Source of the DNA: JAHRAW01 sp963693025
GTDB lineage: Bacteria > Pseudomonadota > Gammaproteobacteria > Arenicellales > Poriferihabitantaceae
Length of the DNA: 64,000 nucleotides
Direction: 5' to 3'
Assembly (NCBI GenBank): GCA_963693025.1
Contig: OY843749.1
Location: forward strand, 1,240,001-1,304,000
Positions 43,060 through 52,089 of this stretch are shown piece after piece; position 1 is the first letter of the stretch, and each line of letters opens with the position of its first letter. The position numbers and the translations under genes are program-made. The notes under the pieces are model-generated. The model was not told the DNA's origin and did no database searches. It was given only the letters and a program-made list of their open reading frames with translations.

Positions 43060-43869
43060 ATGATGGCGGCAAACGATAACCGGCGGGCGGGCGAGCGGCA
43101 AAGCGGGCGGCGGGAGTCTGAGCAAAGCACGCATTTCGGCTATCAAACGGTCGACCCGGCTGACAAGGCGGGGATGGTCGGCGATGTTTTTCGTTCGGTT
43201 GCCGGGCGTTATGATTTGATGAATGATTTGATGTCGTTTGGCGTGCACCGGCTGTGGAAGCGGTTCGCGGCTTCGCAAAGCGCGTTGCGGCGCGGCGATG
43301 CGGCGCTCGATGTGGCGGGCGGCAGCGGCGACATGGCGATGCGTTTCGCCCGGCAGGTGGGAGCGCGCGGCGCCGTGGTGTTGACCGACATCAATGCGGC
43401 GATGCTGGCCGAGGGCAAGCGCCGCATGATTGACGCCGGTTGGTGCGGCAATGTCGGCTATGCGTTGACCGACGCCGAGCGGCTGTGTTTCGCCGACGAG
43501 AGTTTTGACTGCGTGTCGATTTCGTTTGGGCTGCGCAACGTGACGCACAAACAGGACGCGCTCGCCGCCATGCACCGCGTGACCCGGCCCGGCGGGCGGC
43601 TGCTGTTGCTGGAGTTTTCCAAACCGCTCATCCCGCTGCTGCAAAAGGCATACGACTGCTATTCGTTCGCCGTCATCCCGGCGCTCGGCAAATGCGTTGT
43701 CGGCGGCGGCGACGGCGAGCGGAGTTACCGCTATCTCATCGAATCCATCCGCCGTCATCCCGACCAACACACCCTCAAAGCGATGCTGCGCCGCGCCGGG
43801 TTTGAAGACATTCGAATCCACAACCTCAGCGGCGGAATCGCCGCCCTGCACATCGGCTTCAAATACTGA
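43060..43869 (+). CDS. ubiE: Ubiquinone/menaquinone biosynthesis C-methyltransferase
   Basis: This 269-residue SAM-dependent methylase methylates the demethylated quinone ring. Motifs are VGDVFRSVAGRYDLMNDLMS, ALDVAGGSGDMAMRFA (SAM site), FDCVSISFGLRNVTHK, GGRLLLLEFSKP, YRYLIESIRRHPDQHTL and a terminal NLSGGIAALHIGFKY, all characteristic of UbiE/COQ5. An N-terminal extension of about 25 charged residues precedes the conserved part. It is first of the ubiE-ubiJ-ubiB set, with tight spacing. Confidence 0.95.
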   Translation: MMAANDNRRAGERQSGRRESEQSTHFGYQTVDPADKAGMVGDVFRSVAGRYDLMNDLMSFGVHRLWKRFAASQSALRRGDAALDVAGGSGDMAMRFARQVGARGAVVLTDINAAMLAEGKRRMIDAGWCGNVGYALTDAERLCFADESFDCVSISFGLRNVTHKQDALAAMHRVTRPGGRLLLLEFSKPLIPLLQKAYDCYSFAVIPALGKCVVGGGDGERSYRYLIESIRRHPDQHTLKAMLRRAGFEDIRIHNLSGGIAALHIGFKY

Positions 43870-43895
43870 CCCGCGCAACGGGTTATATTGCCACG

Positions 43896-44570
43896 ATGAA
43901 AAACCGCGCCACCAATGCCCTGCTTGACGTCCTCAACGGCGCCGCCGCTGCGCTTATCGACCTCGACCCCGACGGCAAGCGAAAACTGACGCGGTTGCGC
44001 GGCAAGGTGTTTTGTTTGGAAGTGACCGCGCCGCCGCTCGTGCTGTATCTGCTGCCCACCGAGCGGGGCATTGAATTTCGCGGCGACTCGAATAAGGATA
44101 CAGAGCCGGCGTTGGCGCCGGATGTGACGCTGACCGGGTCGGCGCCGGCGTTTGCCCGGCTGGGGTGCGGGCTTGGCGGGAGGGGTGGCGCAAACGGCGC
44201 GTTGAATCGGAGCCGCGTGGTGGTGCGCGGTGACGCCGAACTCGGTCAGGCATTCCAAAAAATTCTGTCCGAACTCGACCTCGACTGGGAGGAACTGCTG
44301 TCGCGCCGCATCGGCGACACCCCGGCGCGCAAGGTCGGCAATGCGCTGCGCGGGCTCGCCGACTGGGCTGAAAAATCGGTCGACTTGACGCGCGAGAATG
44401 CGGCGGATTACCTCGCCGAGGAAAAACGCTTGCTGGTCGCCGCCCCGGCGATGCAACGCTTTGACGAAGCGCTCGACCAAACGCGCGCCGATGTTGACCG
44501 GCTAACCCGGCGCGTGGAAAAACTCAAGCACGCCCTGGATGAACGCCAACGCCGCACCCCCCGCGACTAA
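43896..44570 (+). CDS. ubiJ: Ubiquinone biosynthesis accessory factor, SCP2-domain protein
   Basis: This 224-residue protein lies between ubiE and ubiB, the diagnostic position for UbiJ. It has an N-terminal SCP2-like lipid-binding domain (GKVFCLEVTAPPLVLYLLPT, PDVTLTGSAPAFARL, VVVRGDAELGQAFQKIL). A C-terminal helical/coiled-coil part follows (QTRADVDRLTRRVEKLKHAL). UbiJ binds quinone intermediates and organises the soluble Ubi complex. The end overlaps the ubiB start by 32 bases. Confidence 0.9.
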   Translation: MKNRATNALLDVLNGAAAALIDLDPDGKRKLTRLRGKVFCLEVTAPPLVLYLLPTERGIEFRGDSNKDTEPALAPDVTLTGSAPAFARLGCGLGGRGGANGALNRSRVVVRGDAELGQAFQKILSELDLDWEELLSRRIGDTPARKVGNALRGLADWAEKSVDLTRENAADYLAEEKRLLVAAPAMQRFDEALDQTRADVDRLTRRVEKLKHALDERQRRTPRD

Positions 44571-46224
44571 TCCGGTGGGCGGGAATTTTTTTCATCTGCT
44601 GCGCATCGCGCGCATACTGGTCAAGCACGACCTCGGCGAATTCATCAGCGCGCTACACCTGTTCAGGCCGTATGCCTTCCTCTTCAAAGCGGCGGCGAAG
44701 GCGCGCCGGCACGGTGGCGGCGGCAACGACATCCCGCGCGGACGACGTTTGCGCGAAGCGTTGGAAGCGTTGGGACCGGTATTCGTTAAATTCGGCCAGG
44801 CGCTTTCCACCCGTCCCGACCTGTTGCCGGCGGACATCGCCACCGAGTTGGTGCGCTTGCAAGACAAGGTGCCGCCCTTCCCCGGCGCCGAGGCGCGCGC
44901 GATTATCGAGCGCGCATACGGCGATTCACTGGACGCGCATTTCAAGTCGTTTTGCTCCGACTCGACCGCCTCCGCCTCGGTCGCGCAGGTGCATTACGCC
45001 GAGTTGCACGACGGCGCCGAGGTGGTGGTCAAGGTGCTGCGCCCCGATGTGCGCACGGTTATAGAGCGCGACTTGGGATTGCTGCACGCGCTCGCCGATT
45101 TGGCCGAGCGATATTGGTCGGAAGCCCCGCGCGTGAAGCCGAAGGAAATCGTTTCGGACTACGACAAGACCATCCACAACGAACTCGACCTGATGCGCGA
45201 GGCCGCCAACGCCAGCCAGTTGAAAGCCAACTTTGCGGACTCGGATTTAATCTATGTGCCGAAAATATACTGGGAGCACACGCGCCGCAACGTGATGGTG
45301 ATGGAGCGAATCGACGGCATTCCGATTCGCTGTGTCGAGCAAATCGCAGCCGCCGGCATCGACCTCAAAAAACTCGCGCACGACGGCGTCGAGATATTTT
45401 TCACGCAGGCGTTCCGCGACGGGTTCTTCCACGCGGACATGCACCCGGGCAACATCTTCGTGTCCGAGGACGGCCAATACCGCGCGGTCGATTTCGGCAT
45501 CATGGGCACGCTCAGCGCGCTCGACAAGCGCTATCTGGCGGAGAACTTGCTCGCCTTCTTCGACCGTGATTACCGCCGCGTGGCGGACGCGCACATCCGC
45601 GCCGGCTGGGTGCCTCCCGGCACCGCCACGGCGGAGTTTGAAAGCGCGATTCGCACCGTGTGCGAGCCAATCTTCGCCAAGCCCATCAGCGAGATTTCAT
45701 TCGGCGGTTTTCTCATCGACCTGTTCCGCGTGGCGCATCGTTTCCGCATGCCGGTGCAGCCGCAACTGGTGTTGCTGCAAAAAACGCTGCTCAATATTGA
45801 GGGGCTTGGCCGCCAGTTGTATCCGCAACTCGACCTGTGGGAGACCGCCAAACCGTTCCTTGAAAAATGGACCAGCGAGCAGATTGGTCCGAAGGCGGCG
45901 GTGCGCGCCTTGCAGCGCGAGTTGCCCAACCTTTTCACGCGCGCACCGGAATTGCCCGGCTTGTTGCATCAAGTCATGCAACGGCTGAAAGACGACGAGT
46001 TGATTATCCGCACGCGCGAGCAAGACACCGCCGAACTCACCCGGCAAACCGCCATCGGGCAGCGGCGAATCGCGCGCTCCATCATCGGTGTCGGATTGCT
46101 GTTGGGCGCGCTCCTGCTATTGAAGGGCGGCGGCGGTGGCGACTACTGGGTCGGCGGTGCGTTGTTGGCGCTCGGCGGCGGCGTGCTGTTGTCCGCCGGC
46201 GGCTGGTTCGGCGGTCGCCGTTAG
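44539..46224 (+). CDS. ubiB: Ubiquinone biosynthesis atypical kinase/ATPase
   Basis: This 561-residue protein of the ABC1/ADCK/UbiB family has the KxGQ motif GPVFVKFGQALSTRPDLLP, the ASVAQVHYAEL glycine/alanine-rich loop and VVVKVLRPDV. Catalytic-loop-like HADMHPGNIFV and the metal motif AVDFGIMGTLS follow. Two hydrophobic segments at the C-terminus (IIGVGLLLGALLLL and GGALLALGGGVLLSAGG) anchor it in the inner membrane, as in E. coli UbiB. It supports early and intermediate ubiquinone steps. Confidence 0.94.
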   Translation: MNANAAPPATNPVGGNFFHLLRIARILVKHDLGEFISALHLFRPYAFLFKAAAKARRHGGGGNDIPRGRRLREALEALGPVFVKFGQALSTRPDLLPADIATELVRLQDKVPPFPGAEARAIIERAYGDSLDAHFKSFCSDSTASASVAQVHYAELHDGAEVVVKVLRPDVRTVIERDLGLLHALADLAERYWSEAPRVKPKEIVSDYDKTIHNELDLMREAANASQLKANFADSDLIYVPKIYWEHTRRNVMVMERIDGIPIRCVEQIAAAGIDLKKLAHDGVEIFFTQAFRDGFFHADMHPGNIFVSEDGQYRAVDFGIMGTLSALDKRYLAENLLAFFDRDYRRVADAHIRAGWVPPGTATAEFESAIRTVCEPIFAKPISEISFGGFLIDLFRVAHRFRMPVQPQLVLLQKTLLNIEGLGRQLYPQLDLWETAKPFLEKWTSEQIGPKAAVRALQRELPNLFTRAPELPGLLHQVMQRLKDDELIIRTREQDTAELTRQTAIGQRRIARSIIGVGLLLGALLLLKGGGGGDYWVGGALLALGGGVLLSAGGWFGGRR

Positions 46225-46236
46225 CGCGCGACACCG

Positions 46237-47985
46237 ATGCCGATGACGACCGCCGCAACCTCCGCGCAACACGGCGCACGCGCGATGAATGTACTGTCGC
46301 GCATCATACGCGTGCTGTTTTTCGGCGTCGCCATCGGTGTCATCGCCTCGCTGCTCGCCATCGCTTTCGTCGACGCAATAAAGTGGCTGAATGACCTGCT
46401 ATTCGTCACCTTCCACAGCCGCCAATCGGTGCCGGCGGAATCGGCGGTGCGCGGGCTCTTCTTTTTAATCCCGGCGCTCGGCGGGCTAATCGTCGGCTTG
46501 CTGATTCGGTTGATTGCAGACCAACGCCCGCACAATCCGGCGGATGTCATTCAAGCGGTGCAGTCCGCCAAATCCATCCCCGCCAAGACCGGATTGCTCA
46601 CCGCCACCGCCGCGCTCGTGGGCCTCGGCAGCGGCGCGTCCATCGGCCAGTATGGACCTCTGACCCACCTCGGCGCCACCATCGGCTCCGCCATCTCGCG
46701 CGTGTGCAAGGTCGAGTCCGGGCTCGGCATCGGCTGCGGCGTGGCAGCCGCCATCTCGACCGCATTCAGCGCGCCCATCGCCGGCATCATCTTCGCCCAC
46801 GAAGTGGTGCTGCGCCATTACTCACTGCGCGCCTTCGCGCCAATCACGGTGGCGTCCTCCACCGGGCTGTTCATCGCCAACCAGGTTTTCGACCGCCCGG
46901 CGCTCTTCGAAGTGTCGGTGGTGCGCTCGGTGTTCGCCCCCGAATTCTTCGCCTTCGTCCTGACCGGCGCAAGCGGCGCGCTGGTGGCGGTGGTCTTCAT
47001 GTGGGCGATTTTGATGGCGCGCCGCCTGAGCGACCGCCTGACGCTACCAGCTTGGCTCAAACCCGCCATCGCCGGGCTATGCGTCGGCGTCACCGCGCAG
47101 TGGATTCCGGAAATCCTCGGCATCGGCAAGGAAACCCTGCGCTTTGCAATCACGCCGGACGCCTACGACGCCACCGAACTGTGCATCGTGCTGGCGGCGA
47201 AAATAGTAGCCACCGCCCTGTGCCTCGGTTTCGGTTTCGCCGGCGGCGTTTTCGGGCCCGCGTTGTTAATCGGCATACTGTTCGGCGCGGCGCTCGGCCA
47301 CGGCGCGGAGTTCCTATACAGCGACCTCTATTCCGGCTTGGAGTTCTACGCCATCTGCGGCATGGCGGCGGTCACCAGCCCGGTCATCGGCGCGCCGCTG
47401 ACCACCATCCTCATCGTCTTTGAACTGACGCGCAACTATGAACTGACCACGGCGGTGATGGTCAGCGTGGTGTTCTCCAACCTCGTCGCCTACCGCCTGT
47501 TCGGGCGCTCGCTGTTCGACCGGCAACTGGCAATGCGCGGCTTCGACCTGTCGATGGGGCGCGACAAAGTACGTCTCGCGCAACTTCGCATCAGCGCTTA
47601 CATCAGCACGGATTTTGTGCGCGGACGATTCAACGACGACTTGCCGACCCTACAACAAGCGCTGCTCAAAGCGGGGCAGAACGAAGCGTACATAGTCGAT
47701 GACGAGTCGCGCTATGTCGGCATGGTCACGCTCAACCAAATCGTCGCGCTCGGGCAAGCCGGCAACACGGGCAAAGCGCATGCGTGCGCGCGCGACGACG
47801 CATTGCGTTTCAGCGCCGGAATGTCGGTGTGGGAGGCGATGGAGGCGATGGAAGAATTCATCGGCGAAAGCATCCCGGTCATCGACGACGATGGCCGCTT
47901 GCTGGGCGTGGTGTATGAATCGACGCTGGTCAAAGCGTATCTGCAAATGGTGCATAATCTGCGCGCCGAAGAGCAAGCCAGTTGA
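46237..47985 (+). CDS. CLC-family chloride channel with C-terminal CBS domains, lacking the gating glutamate
   Basis: This 582-residue membrane protein has the CLC fold in residues about 25-435 and a cytoplasmic CBS pair after about 450 (DDESRYVGMVTLNQI, IPVIDDDGRLLGVVYESTL). The selectivity segment reads GSGASIGQYGP; the gating Glu of GREGP (E148 of E. coli ClcA) is Tyr 139. The inner proton-path Glu (E203) is Val 190 in IIFAHEVVLRH. Loss of both predicts a passive anion channel rather than a chloride/proton exchanger. The third motif GFAGGVFGPALLIG is normal. Start may also be the ATG at 46285. Confidence 0.88.
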   Translation: MPMTTAATSAQHGARAMNVLSRIIRVLFFGVAIGVIASLLAIAFVDAIKWLNDLLFVTFHSRQSVPAESAVRGLFFLIPALGGLIVGLLIRLIADQRPHNPADVIQAVQSAKSIPAKTGLLTATAALVGLGSGASIGQYGPLTHLGATIGSAISRVCKVESGLGIGCGVAAAISTAFSAPIAGIIFAHEVVLRHYSLRAFAPITVASSTGLFIANQVFDRPALFEVSVVRSVFAPEFFAFVLTGASGALVAVVFMWAILMARRLSDRLTLPAWLKPAIAGLCVGVTAQWIPEILGIGKETLRFAITPDAYDATELCIVLAAKIVATALCLGFGFAGGVFGPALLIGILFGAALGHGAEFLYSDLYSGLEFYAICGMAAVTSPVIGAPLTTILIVFELTRNYELTTAVMVSVVFSNLVAYRLFGRSLFDRQLAMRGFDLSMGRDKVRLAQLRISAYISTDFVRGRFNDDLPTLQQALLKAGQNEAYIVDDESRYVGMVTLNQIVALGQAGNTGKAHACARDDALRFSAGMSVWEAMEAMEEFIGESIPVIDDDGRLLGVVYESTLVKAYLQMVHNLRAEEQAS

Positions 47986-48008
47986 TTGGCACACGGTGAG
48001 GAAATAAC

Positions 48009-49184
48009 ATGGCAACGCATCCGTTCCAGTGGGACGACCCGTTCGACATAGAATCCCAACTCAGCGACGATGAGCGCCTGGTGCGCGACAGCGCGCGCGC
48101 GTTTTGCGACAGCGAGTTGCTACCGGGCATCGTCCAAGCCAACCGCAACGAGACCTTCGACCCGGACTTGATGCGGCGATTCGGCGAACTCGGCATGCTC
48201 GGTCCGACCCTGCCGGAGGAAGTCGGCGGCGCGGGGCTGAGCCACGTCGGCTACGGCTTGCTGGCGCGCGAAGTGGAGCGCGTGGACAGCGGCTACCGCT
48301 CCTGCATGAGCGTGCAGTCATCGCTGGTGATGCACCCCATTCACGCCTTCGGCACCGCCGCGCAAAAACAAAAATACCTGCCGCAACTGGCGCGCGGAGA
48401 AATCGTCGGCTGCTTCGGTCTGACCGAGCCGGACTACGGCTCAGACGTCGGCGGCCTGCAAACGCGCGCGCAAAAAGTCGCCGGCGGTTACGCGTTGACC
48501 GGCAACAAAACCTGGATAACCAACGCCCCGATCGCCGACATCGCCATCGTCTGGGGCAAACTCGATGACGTCATCCACGGCTTCATCGTGGAGCGCGGCA
48601 TGCGCGGTTTCAGCACGCCGAAAATCGAAGGCAAGTTAAGCCTGCGCGCCTCGGTGACCGGCGAAATCGTGCTCGACAACGTGTTCGTGCCGGAAGAAAA
48701 CCACCTGCCCGGCGCGCGCGGACTCAAGGGACCATTCACCTGCCTGAACAAGGCGCGCTACGGCATCGCCTGGGGCGTCACCGGCGCCGCCGAGTTCTGC
48801 TGGCACGCCGCGCGCGACTACACGCTGGCGCGCAAACAATTCAACCGACCGCTGGCGCAAAACCAGTTAATCCAGAAAAAACTGGCCGACATGCAAACCG
48901 AAATCACCCTGGCGCTACAAGCCTGCCTGCGCGTGGGGCGATTACTGGATGAAGACCGCTGCGCCGTCGAAAACATCTCCCTAATCAAACGCAACAACTG
49001 CGGCAAAGCCCTGGAAATAGCCCGCACCGCCCGCGACATGCACGGCGCCAACGGCATCGCCGACGAATACCACGTAATGCGCCACCTAGCCAACCTCGAA
49101 ACCGTCAACACCTACGAAGGCACCCAAGACATCCACACCCTAATCCTGGGGCGCGCACAAACTGGTTTGCAGGCGTTCTGCTAG
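48009..49184 (+). CDS. gcdH: Glutaryl-CoA dehydrogenase-type acyl-CoA dehydrogenase
   Basis: This 391-residue flavoenzyme closely follows the glutaryl-CoA dehydrogenase pattern. It has YRSCMSVQSSLVMHPIHAFG with the substrate-carboxylate Arg, GCFGLTEPDYGSDVGGLQTR, GNKTWITNAPIADI, and the catalytic Glu in NTYEGTQDIHTLILGR. It oxidises and decarboxylates glutaryl-CoA to crotonyl-CoA in lysine/tryptophan breakdown. It lies 23 bases after the channel gene with AGGAAATAAC before the ATG. The downstream region is filled by a repeat. Confidence 0.93.
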   Translation: MATHPFQWDDPFDIESQLSDDERLVRDSARAFCDSELLPGIVQANRNETFDPDLMRRFGELGMLGPTLPEEVGGAGLSHVGYGLLAREVERVDSGYRSCMSVQSSLVMHPIHAFGTAAQKQKYLPQLARGEIVGCFGLTEPDYGSDVGGLQTRAQKVAGGYALTGNKTWITNAPIADIAIVWGKLDDVIHGFIVERGMRGFSTPKIEGKLSLRASVTGEIVLDNVFVPEENHLPGARGLKGPFTCLNKARYGIAWGVTGAAEFCWHAARDYTLARKQFNRPLAQNQLIQKKLADMQTEITLALQACLRVGRLLDEDRCAVENISLIKRNNCGKALEIARTARDMHGANGIADEYHVMRHLANLETVNTYEGTQDIHTLILGRAQTGLQAFC

Positions 49185-49216
49185 GTTGGAGCGCTCACCG
49201 ACATTTTCAACCACCC

Positions 49217-49243
49217 CGTCATCAAGCATTAGTGTCCGTTGCC
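49217..49243 (+). repeat. Iterated left end of the 200-bp repeat
   Basis: CGTCATCAAGCATTAGTGTCCGTTGCC is a degraded extra copy of the left terminus and the first arm of stem 1, 8 bases before copy 5 begins. It shows that left ends, too, are iterated. Confidence 0.7.
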
Positions 49244-49251
49244 AAATTACC

Positions 49252-49516
49252 CGTCATTCTCGAGCGTTAGTGTCCGTTGCCGCCGCGCTTTTTCTTTTAA
49301 GCGGCGGCTTACGGACACTTGCGTCCTCGGGAATCTCCCTAAGATTGGCACGGGCTTCGACAAAGTCCACGGTAGACTTAGGGAGATTCCCGAAGGCGAT
49401 GAAAAATCCGCCGGGAGCGGATTTTCGCGTAGCCCGAAGGGTTTGTATCAGGGATGATACAAACAAAAATATGGTCGCCTATCGGCTCCCTATTTTTCTA
49501 TCGTTCGAGAATGACG
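49252..49516 (+). repeat. 200-bp intergenic repeat, copy 5, with 63-bp insertion
   Basis: Termini and stems are as in copies 1-4, but the length is 265 bp because 63 bp (49408-49470) are inserted within stem 3. Without the insert it would be 202 bp. It combines features of both subtypes: the GGCGATGAAAAAT left arm of type A with the tcgcctatcggctcc loop of type B. An extra right end follows at 49527-49558. Confidence 0.9.
49408..49470. mobile_element. 63-bp insertion inside repeat copy 5
   Basis: The insert is flanked by AAAAAT on both sides (49402-49407 and 49465-49470), like a 6-bp target duplication. It contains a perfect 10-bp hairpin GTTTGTATCA-GGGA-TGATACAAAC (49441-49464) and a small CCGC/GCGG stem. 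No coding capacity. It behaves like a second, smaller non-autonomous element nested in the first. Confidence 0.55.
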
Positions 49517-49526
49517 AGTTGTGGGC

Positions 49527-49558
49527 GGCTCCCTATTTTCTACCGTTCGAGAATGACG
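49527..49558 (+). repeat. Iterated right end of the 200-bp repeat
   Basis: This has the same 32 bp (GGCTCCCTATTTTC ... CGTTCGAGAATGACG) as 30327-30358, again beginning 10 bases after the end of the full copy. Confidence 0.85.
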
Positions 49559-49634
49559 AGTAGTAGAAACACCACCACCACACAAAAATCGCGGGTATAA
49601 TCCCGGCGGACGATTACCAACTCCATACCCCGAA

Positions 49635-51485
49635 ATGAACACCAAAACTCGCAACACCCCGCCACCCCCACCCCGCAAGACCCCAAGCGTGGCGTTGGTT
49701 GTTTGGTTGATGGTGGCGGCGGTTGGGGCTGAGGCGGGGGTTGTTAAGAAGTGGGCTATTGCTGAATTTGGGGAGCCGTTGTATGCGGCGGGGCTTGAGC
49801 ATTTTCCTTATGCCAATCCGGACGCCCCCAAGGGCGGCAAGATTGTGCTCAGCGACTTCGGCTCGTTCGACACGCTCAATTTTTATGTGTTGAAGGGCGA
49901 CTGGCCGGGCAGCATCGGGTTGGTGTATGACAGCCTGATGACCGGCTCGGCGGATGAAATCGACGGCTTGTATGGGCTGATTGCCGAGACGGTTGAATAT
50001 CCCGAAGACAAAAGTTGGGCGGTGTTTACGCTACGCGAGGAGGCGGTGTATCACGACGGGCTGCCCATCGTGGCGGGCGATTTCGTGCACGCGTTGGAGA
50101 CCGTCAAGCAGCACGGTCGACCGTTCATCCAGTCGATTTATGCCGATGTGCTGGGCGCCGAGGCGTTGTCCGACAAGCGCCTGAAATTCACCTTCGCCAC
50201 GCGCGGCAGTATGAAACCCATCACCACCGCCGCCGGGATGTCGCCGTTGCCGCTGCACTACTGGAAGGACAAAGACGTGACCGCCTCCACGCTGACGCCG
50301 CCGCTTTCCAGCGGTCCGTACCGCGTCAAGCGACTGGAAGCCGGTCGCTCGATTACCTACGAGCGCGTCGCCAACTACTGGGGCAGAAACCTGCCAATCA
50401 AGCGCGGGCTCAACAACATCGACGAAATCCGCTACGAATACTACCGCGACCTGACCGTGGAGTTCGAAGCCTTCAAAGCCGGCGAATTGGATTTTCGCGC
50501 GGAGTCGAGCGCCAAGCGCTGGGTGACCGAATACGACATCGCCGAAATCGAGTCGGGCGAAGTAATAAAGGAAGTCGTGCCGAATAAAAGTCCGCGCGGC
50601 ATGGGCGGTTATTTTTTCAACTTGAAGCGCGAGAAGTTTCAGGATGCGCGGGTGCGCGAGGCGTTGATGACGTTGTATGACTTCGAGGCGATTCAGCGCA
50701 CCTTGCTGTATGGCCAATACAAGCGCATCGACAGTTACTTTCCCAACTCCGATTACGGCACCGCGGGCGCGCCGCCGACCGATGCGGAGCGTGCCATGCT
50801 GGCGCCGTTTGCCGGCGAGGTGCCGGACGGCGTGGCGGAGCGCGCCTTCATCCCGCCGAAGACCGACGGCAGCGGGCGCGACCGGCGCAACAAGCGTCGC
50901 GCGCTCGACTTGTTCAAGCAGGCGGGCTGGACGCTCAAAGACGGCAAACTGGTTTCCACCGCCGACGGCGAGCAATTCCAGATGGAGTTGATGACCGCCT
51001 ATCCCGAATCGCAACGCCTCGCGCTGCCCTACATTGAGGCGCTGAAAAAGTCGGGCATCGACGCGTCCATTCGCCTCGTGGATTCCTCGCAGTGGCGCGT
51101 GCGAATCCACGATTCGGACTTCGACCTGTGGACCGGCGGGCTCAACTTCTTCCCGCCGCCGGGCGCCGAACTCAAGGGTTTCTTCGGCTCCGAATCCGCC
51201 GACATCCGCGGCGGCAACTCAGGCGGCATCAAGAACCCGGTGGTCGATGCGCTCATCGAGCAAGTCATCGCCGCGCCCGACCTCGACACCCTGCAAACCG
51301 CCACCAAAGCCCTCGACCGCGTGCTGCTGTGGAACCACTACGCCATCCCAACCTACTACAAAGACGAAGCCTGGATAGCCTACTGGAACCGCTTCGCCCA
51401 CCCCGCCCGCCGCCCGGTATACAGCGTTGGGTTTCCGGGGAGTTGGTGGATTGATGTTGACAAAGACGCGCGATTAAACCGCTGA
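49635..51485 (+). CDS. Extracellular oligopeptide-binding protein, YejA-like
   Basis: This 616-residue family 5 binding protein has a signal peptide (VALVVWLMVAAVGAEAG) after a proline-rich head. Mature motifs include AGLEHFPYANPDAPKGGKIV, GSFDTLNFYVLKG, GLIAETVEYPEDKSWAVFTL, HDGLPIVAGDFVHALE and a late YKDEAWIAYWNRFAHPARRP, which are the YejA subgroup. It should feed the YejBEF-type importer encoded at 56224-60010. In most genomes yejA is adjacent to yejB; here 4.7 kb separates them. Confidence 0.9.
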   Translation: MNTKTRNTPPPPPRKTPSVALVVWLMVAAVGAEAGVVKKWAIAEFGEPLYAAGLEHFPYANPDAPKGGKIVLSDFGSFDTLNFYVLKGDWPGSIGLVYDSLMTGSADEIDGLYGLIAETVEYPEDKSWAVFTLREEAVYHDGLPIVAGDFVHALETVKQHGRPFIQSIYADVLGAEALSDKRLKFTFATRGSMKPITTAAGMSPLPLHYWKDKDVTASTLTPPLSSGPYRVKRLEAGRSITYERVANYWGRNLPIKRGLNNIDEIRYEYYRDLTVEFEAFKAGELDFRAESSAKRWVTEYDIAEIESGEVIKEVVPNKSPRGMGGYFFNLKREKFQDARVREALMTLYDFEAIQRTLLYGQYKRIDSYFPNSDYGTAGAPPTDAERAMLAPFAGEVPDGVAERAFIPPKTDGSGRDRRNKRRALDLFKQAGWTLKDGKLVSTADGEQFQMELMTAYPESQRLALPYIEALKKSGIDASIRLVDSSQWRVRIHDSDFDLWTGGLNFFPPPGAELKGFFGSESADIRGGNSGGIKNPVVDALIEQVIAAPDLDTLQTATKALDRVLLWNHYAIPTYYKDEAWIAYWNRFAHPARRPVYSVGFPGSWWIDVDKDARLNR

Positions 51486-51512
51486 GGATATTTCCCGCCA
51501 CGATTTTCCCCC

Positions 51513-51539
51513 AAGGATTCCCGCACGCCGGTCGTCTTA
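51513..51539 (+). promoter_or_regulatory. Candidate ECF-type promoter upstream of the sigma factor gene
   Basis: AAGGATT, then ten bases, then GGTCGTCTTA, ending 16 bases before the sigma-factor ATG. The same bipartite block with identical spacing occurs at 52218-52244. A GGA-containing -35 and CGTC-containing -10 is the usual form of ECF sigma promoters, which are often autoregulated. Confidence 0.5.
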
Positions 51540-51555
51540 TATTCACCAGCCAACG

Positions 51556-52089
51556 ATGACCGATGACACCACACTGATACGCGCGGCGCAGGGCGGCGAC
51601 AAGGAGGCCTTTGCGGCGTTGTTGCGCGCGCATTACCACAGCATGTATAAAATGGCGTATAAATGGTGCGGCGAGCGCGAGATGGCGCAGGATGTCGTGC
51701 AAGATGCCTGCATCAAGGTGGCGCGCCATCTGCGCGGCTTCCGTTTCCAGGCGTCTTTCACCAGTTGGCTTTACCGCATCGTCATCAACACCGCCAAAGA
51801 CCAGCGCAAACGCGAGGCGTGTTTTGCGCCATTGCCCGAGCGCGAATTGACCGCGCCACCACCCGATGAACAGCAACACGCGCGCCACCTGTTGCGCCGC
51901 GTGCACGCGTTGCCCGAGCGCGAAAAAACCGCGTTGTTGCTGGTGTTCGGCGAGGGGATGACGCACCGCGAAGCGGCTTTTGCGATGCGCTGCCGGGAGG
52001 GCACCGTGTCGGCGTATGTCCATCAAGCGCGCAAACGGCTGGCGGCGCTCGCCGCCGAAAACCGCGTGGCGGAGCAAGCGCATGGATGA
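51556..52089 (+). CDS. ECF-type RNA polymerase sigma-70-family factor
   Basis: This 177-residue sigma factor with regions 2 and 4 only has region 2 LLRAHYHSMYKMAYKWCG, EMAQDVVQDACIKVARHLRG and FTSWLYRIVINTAKDQRKRE. Region 4 is LPEREKTALLLVFGEGMTHR and a helix-turn-helix in EAAFAMRCREGTVSAYVHQA. It directs RNA polymerase to a small regulon. The last 8 bases overlap the start of the VWA gene (ATGGATGA), so the two are translated together, the usual arrangement for a sigma factor and its membrane partner. Confidence 0.92.
   Translation: MTDDTTLIRAAQGGDKEAFAALLRAHYHSMYKMAYKWCGEREMAQDVVQDACIKVARHLRGFRFQASFTSWLYRIVINTAKDQRKREACFAPLPERELTAPPPDEQQHARHLLRRVHALPEREKTALLLVFGEGMTHREAAFAMRCREGTVSAYVHQARKRLAALAAENRVAEQAHG

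Noticed and set aside
42592..43878. Long minus-strand open frame opposite DUF971 and ubiE
   Set aside because: Both plus-strand genes have clear family motifs; the antisense product has none and crosses the composition boundary.
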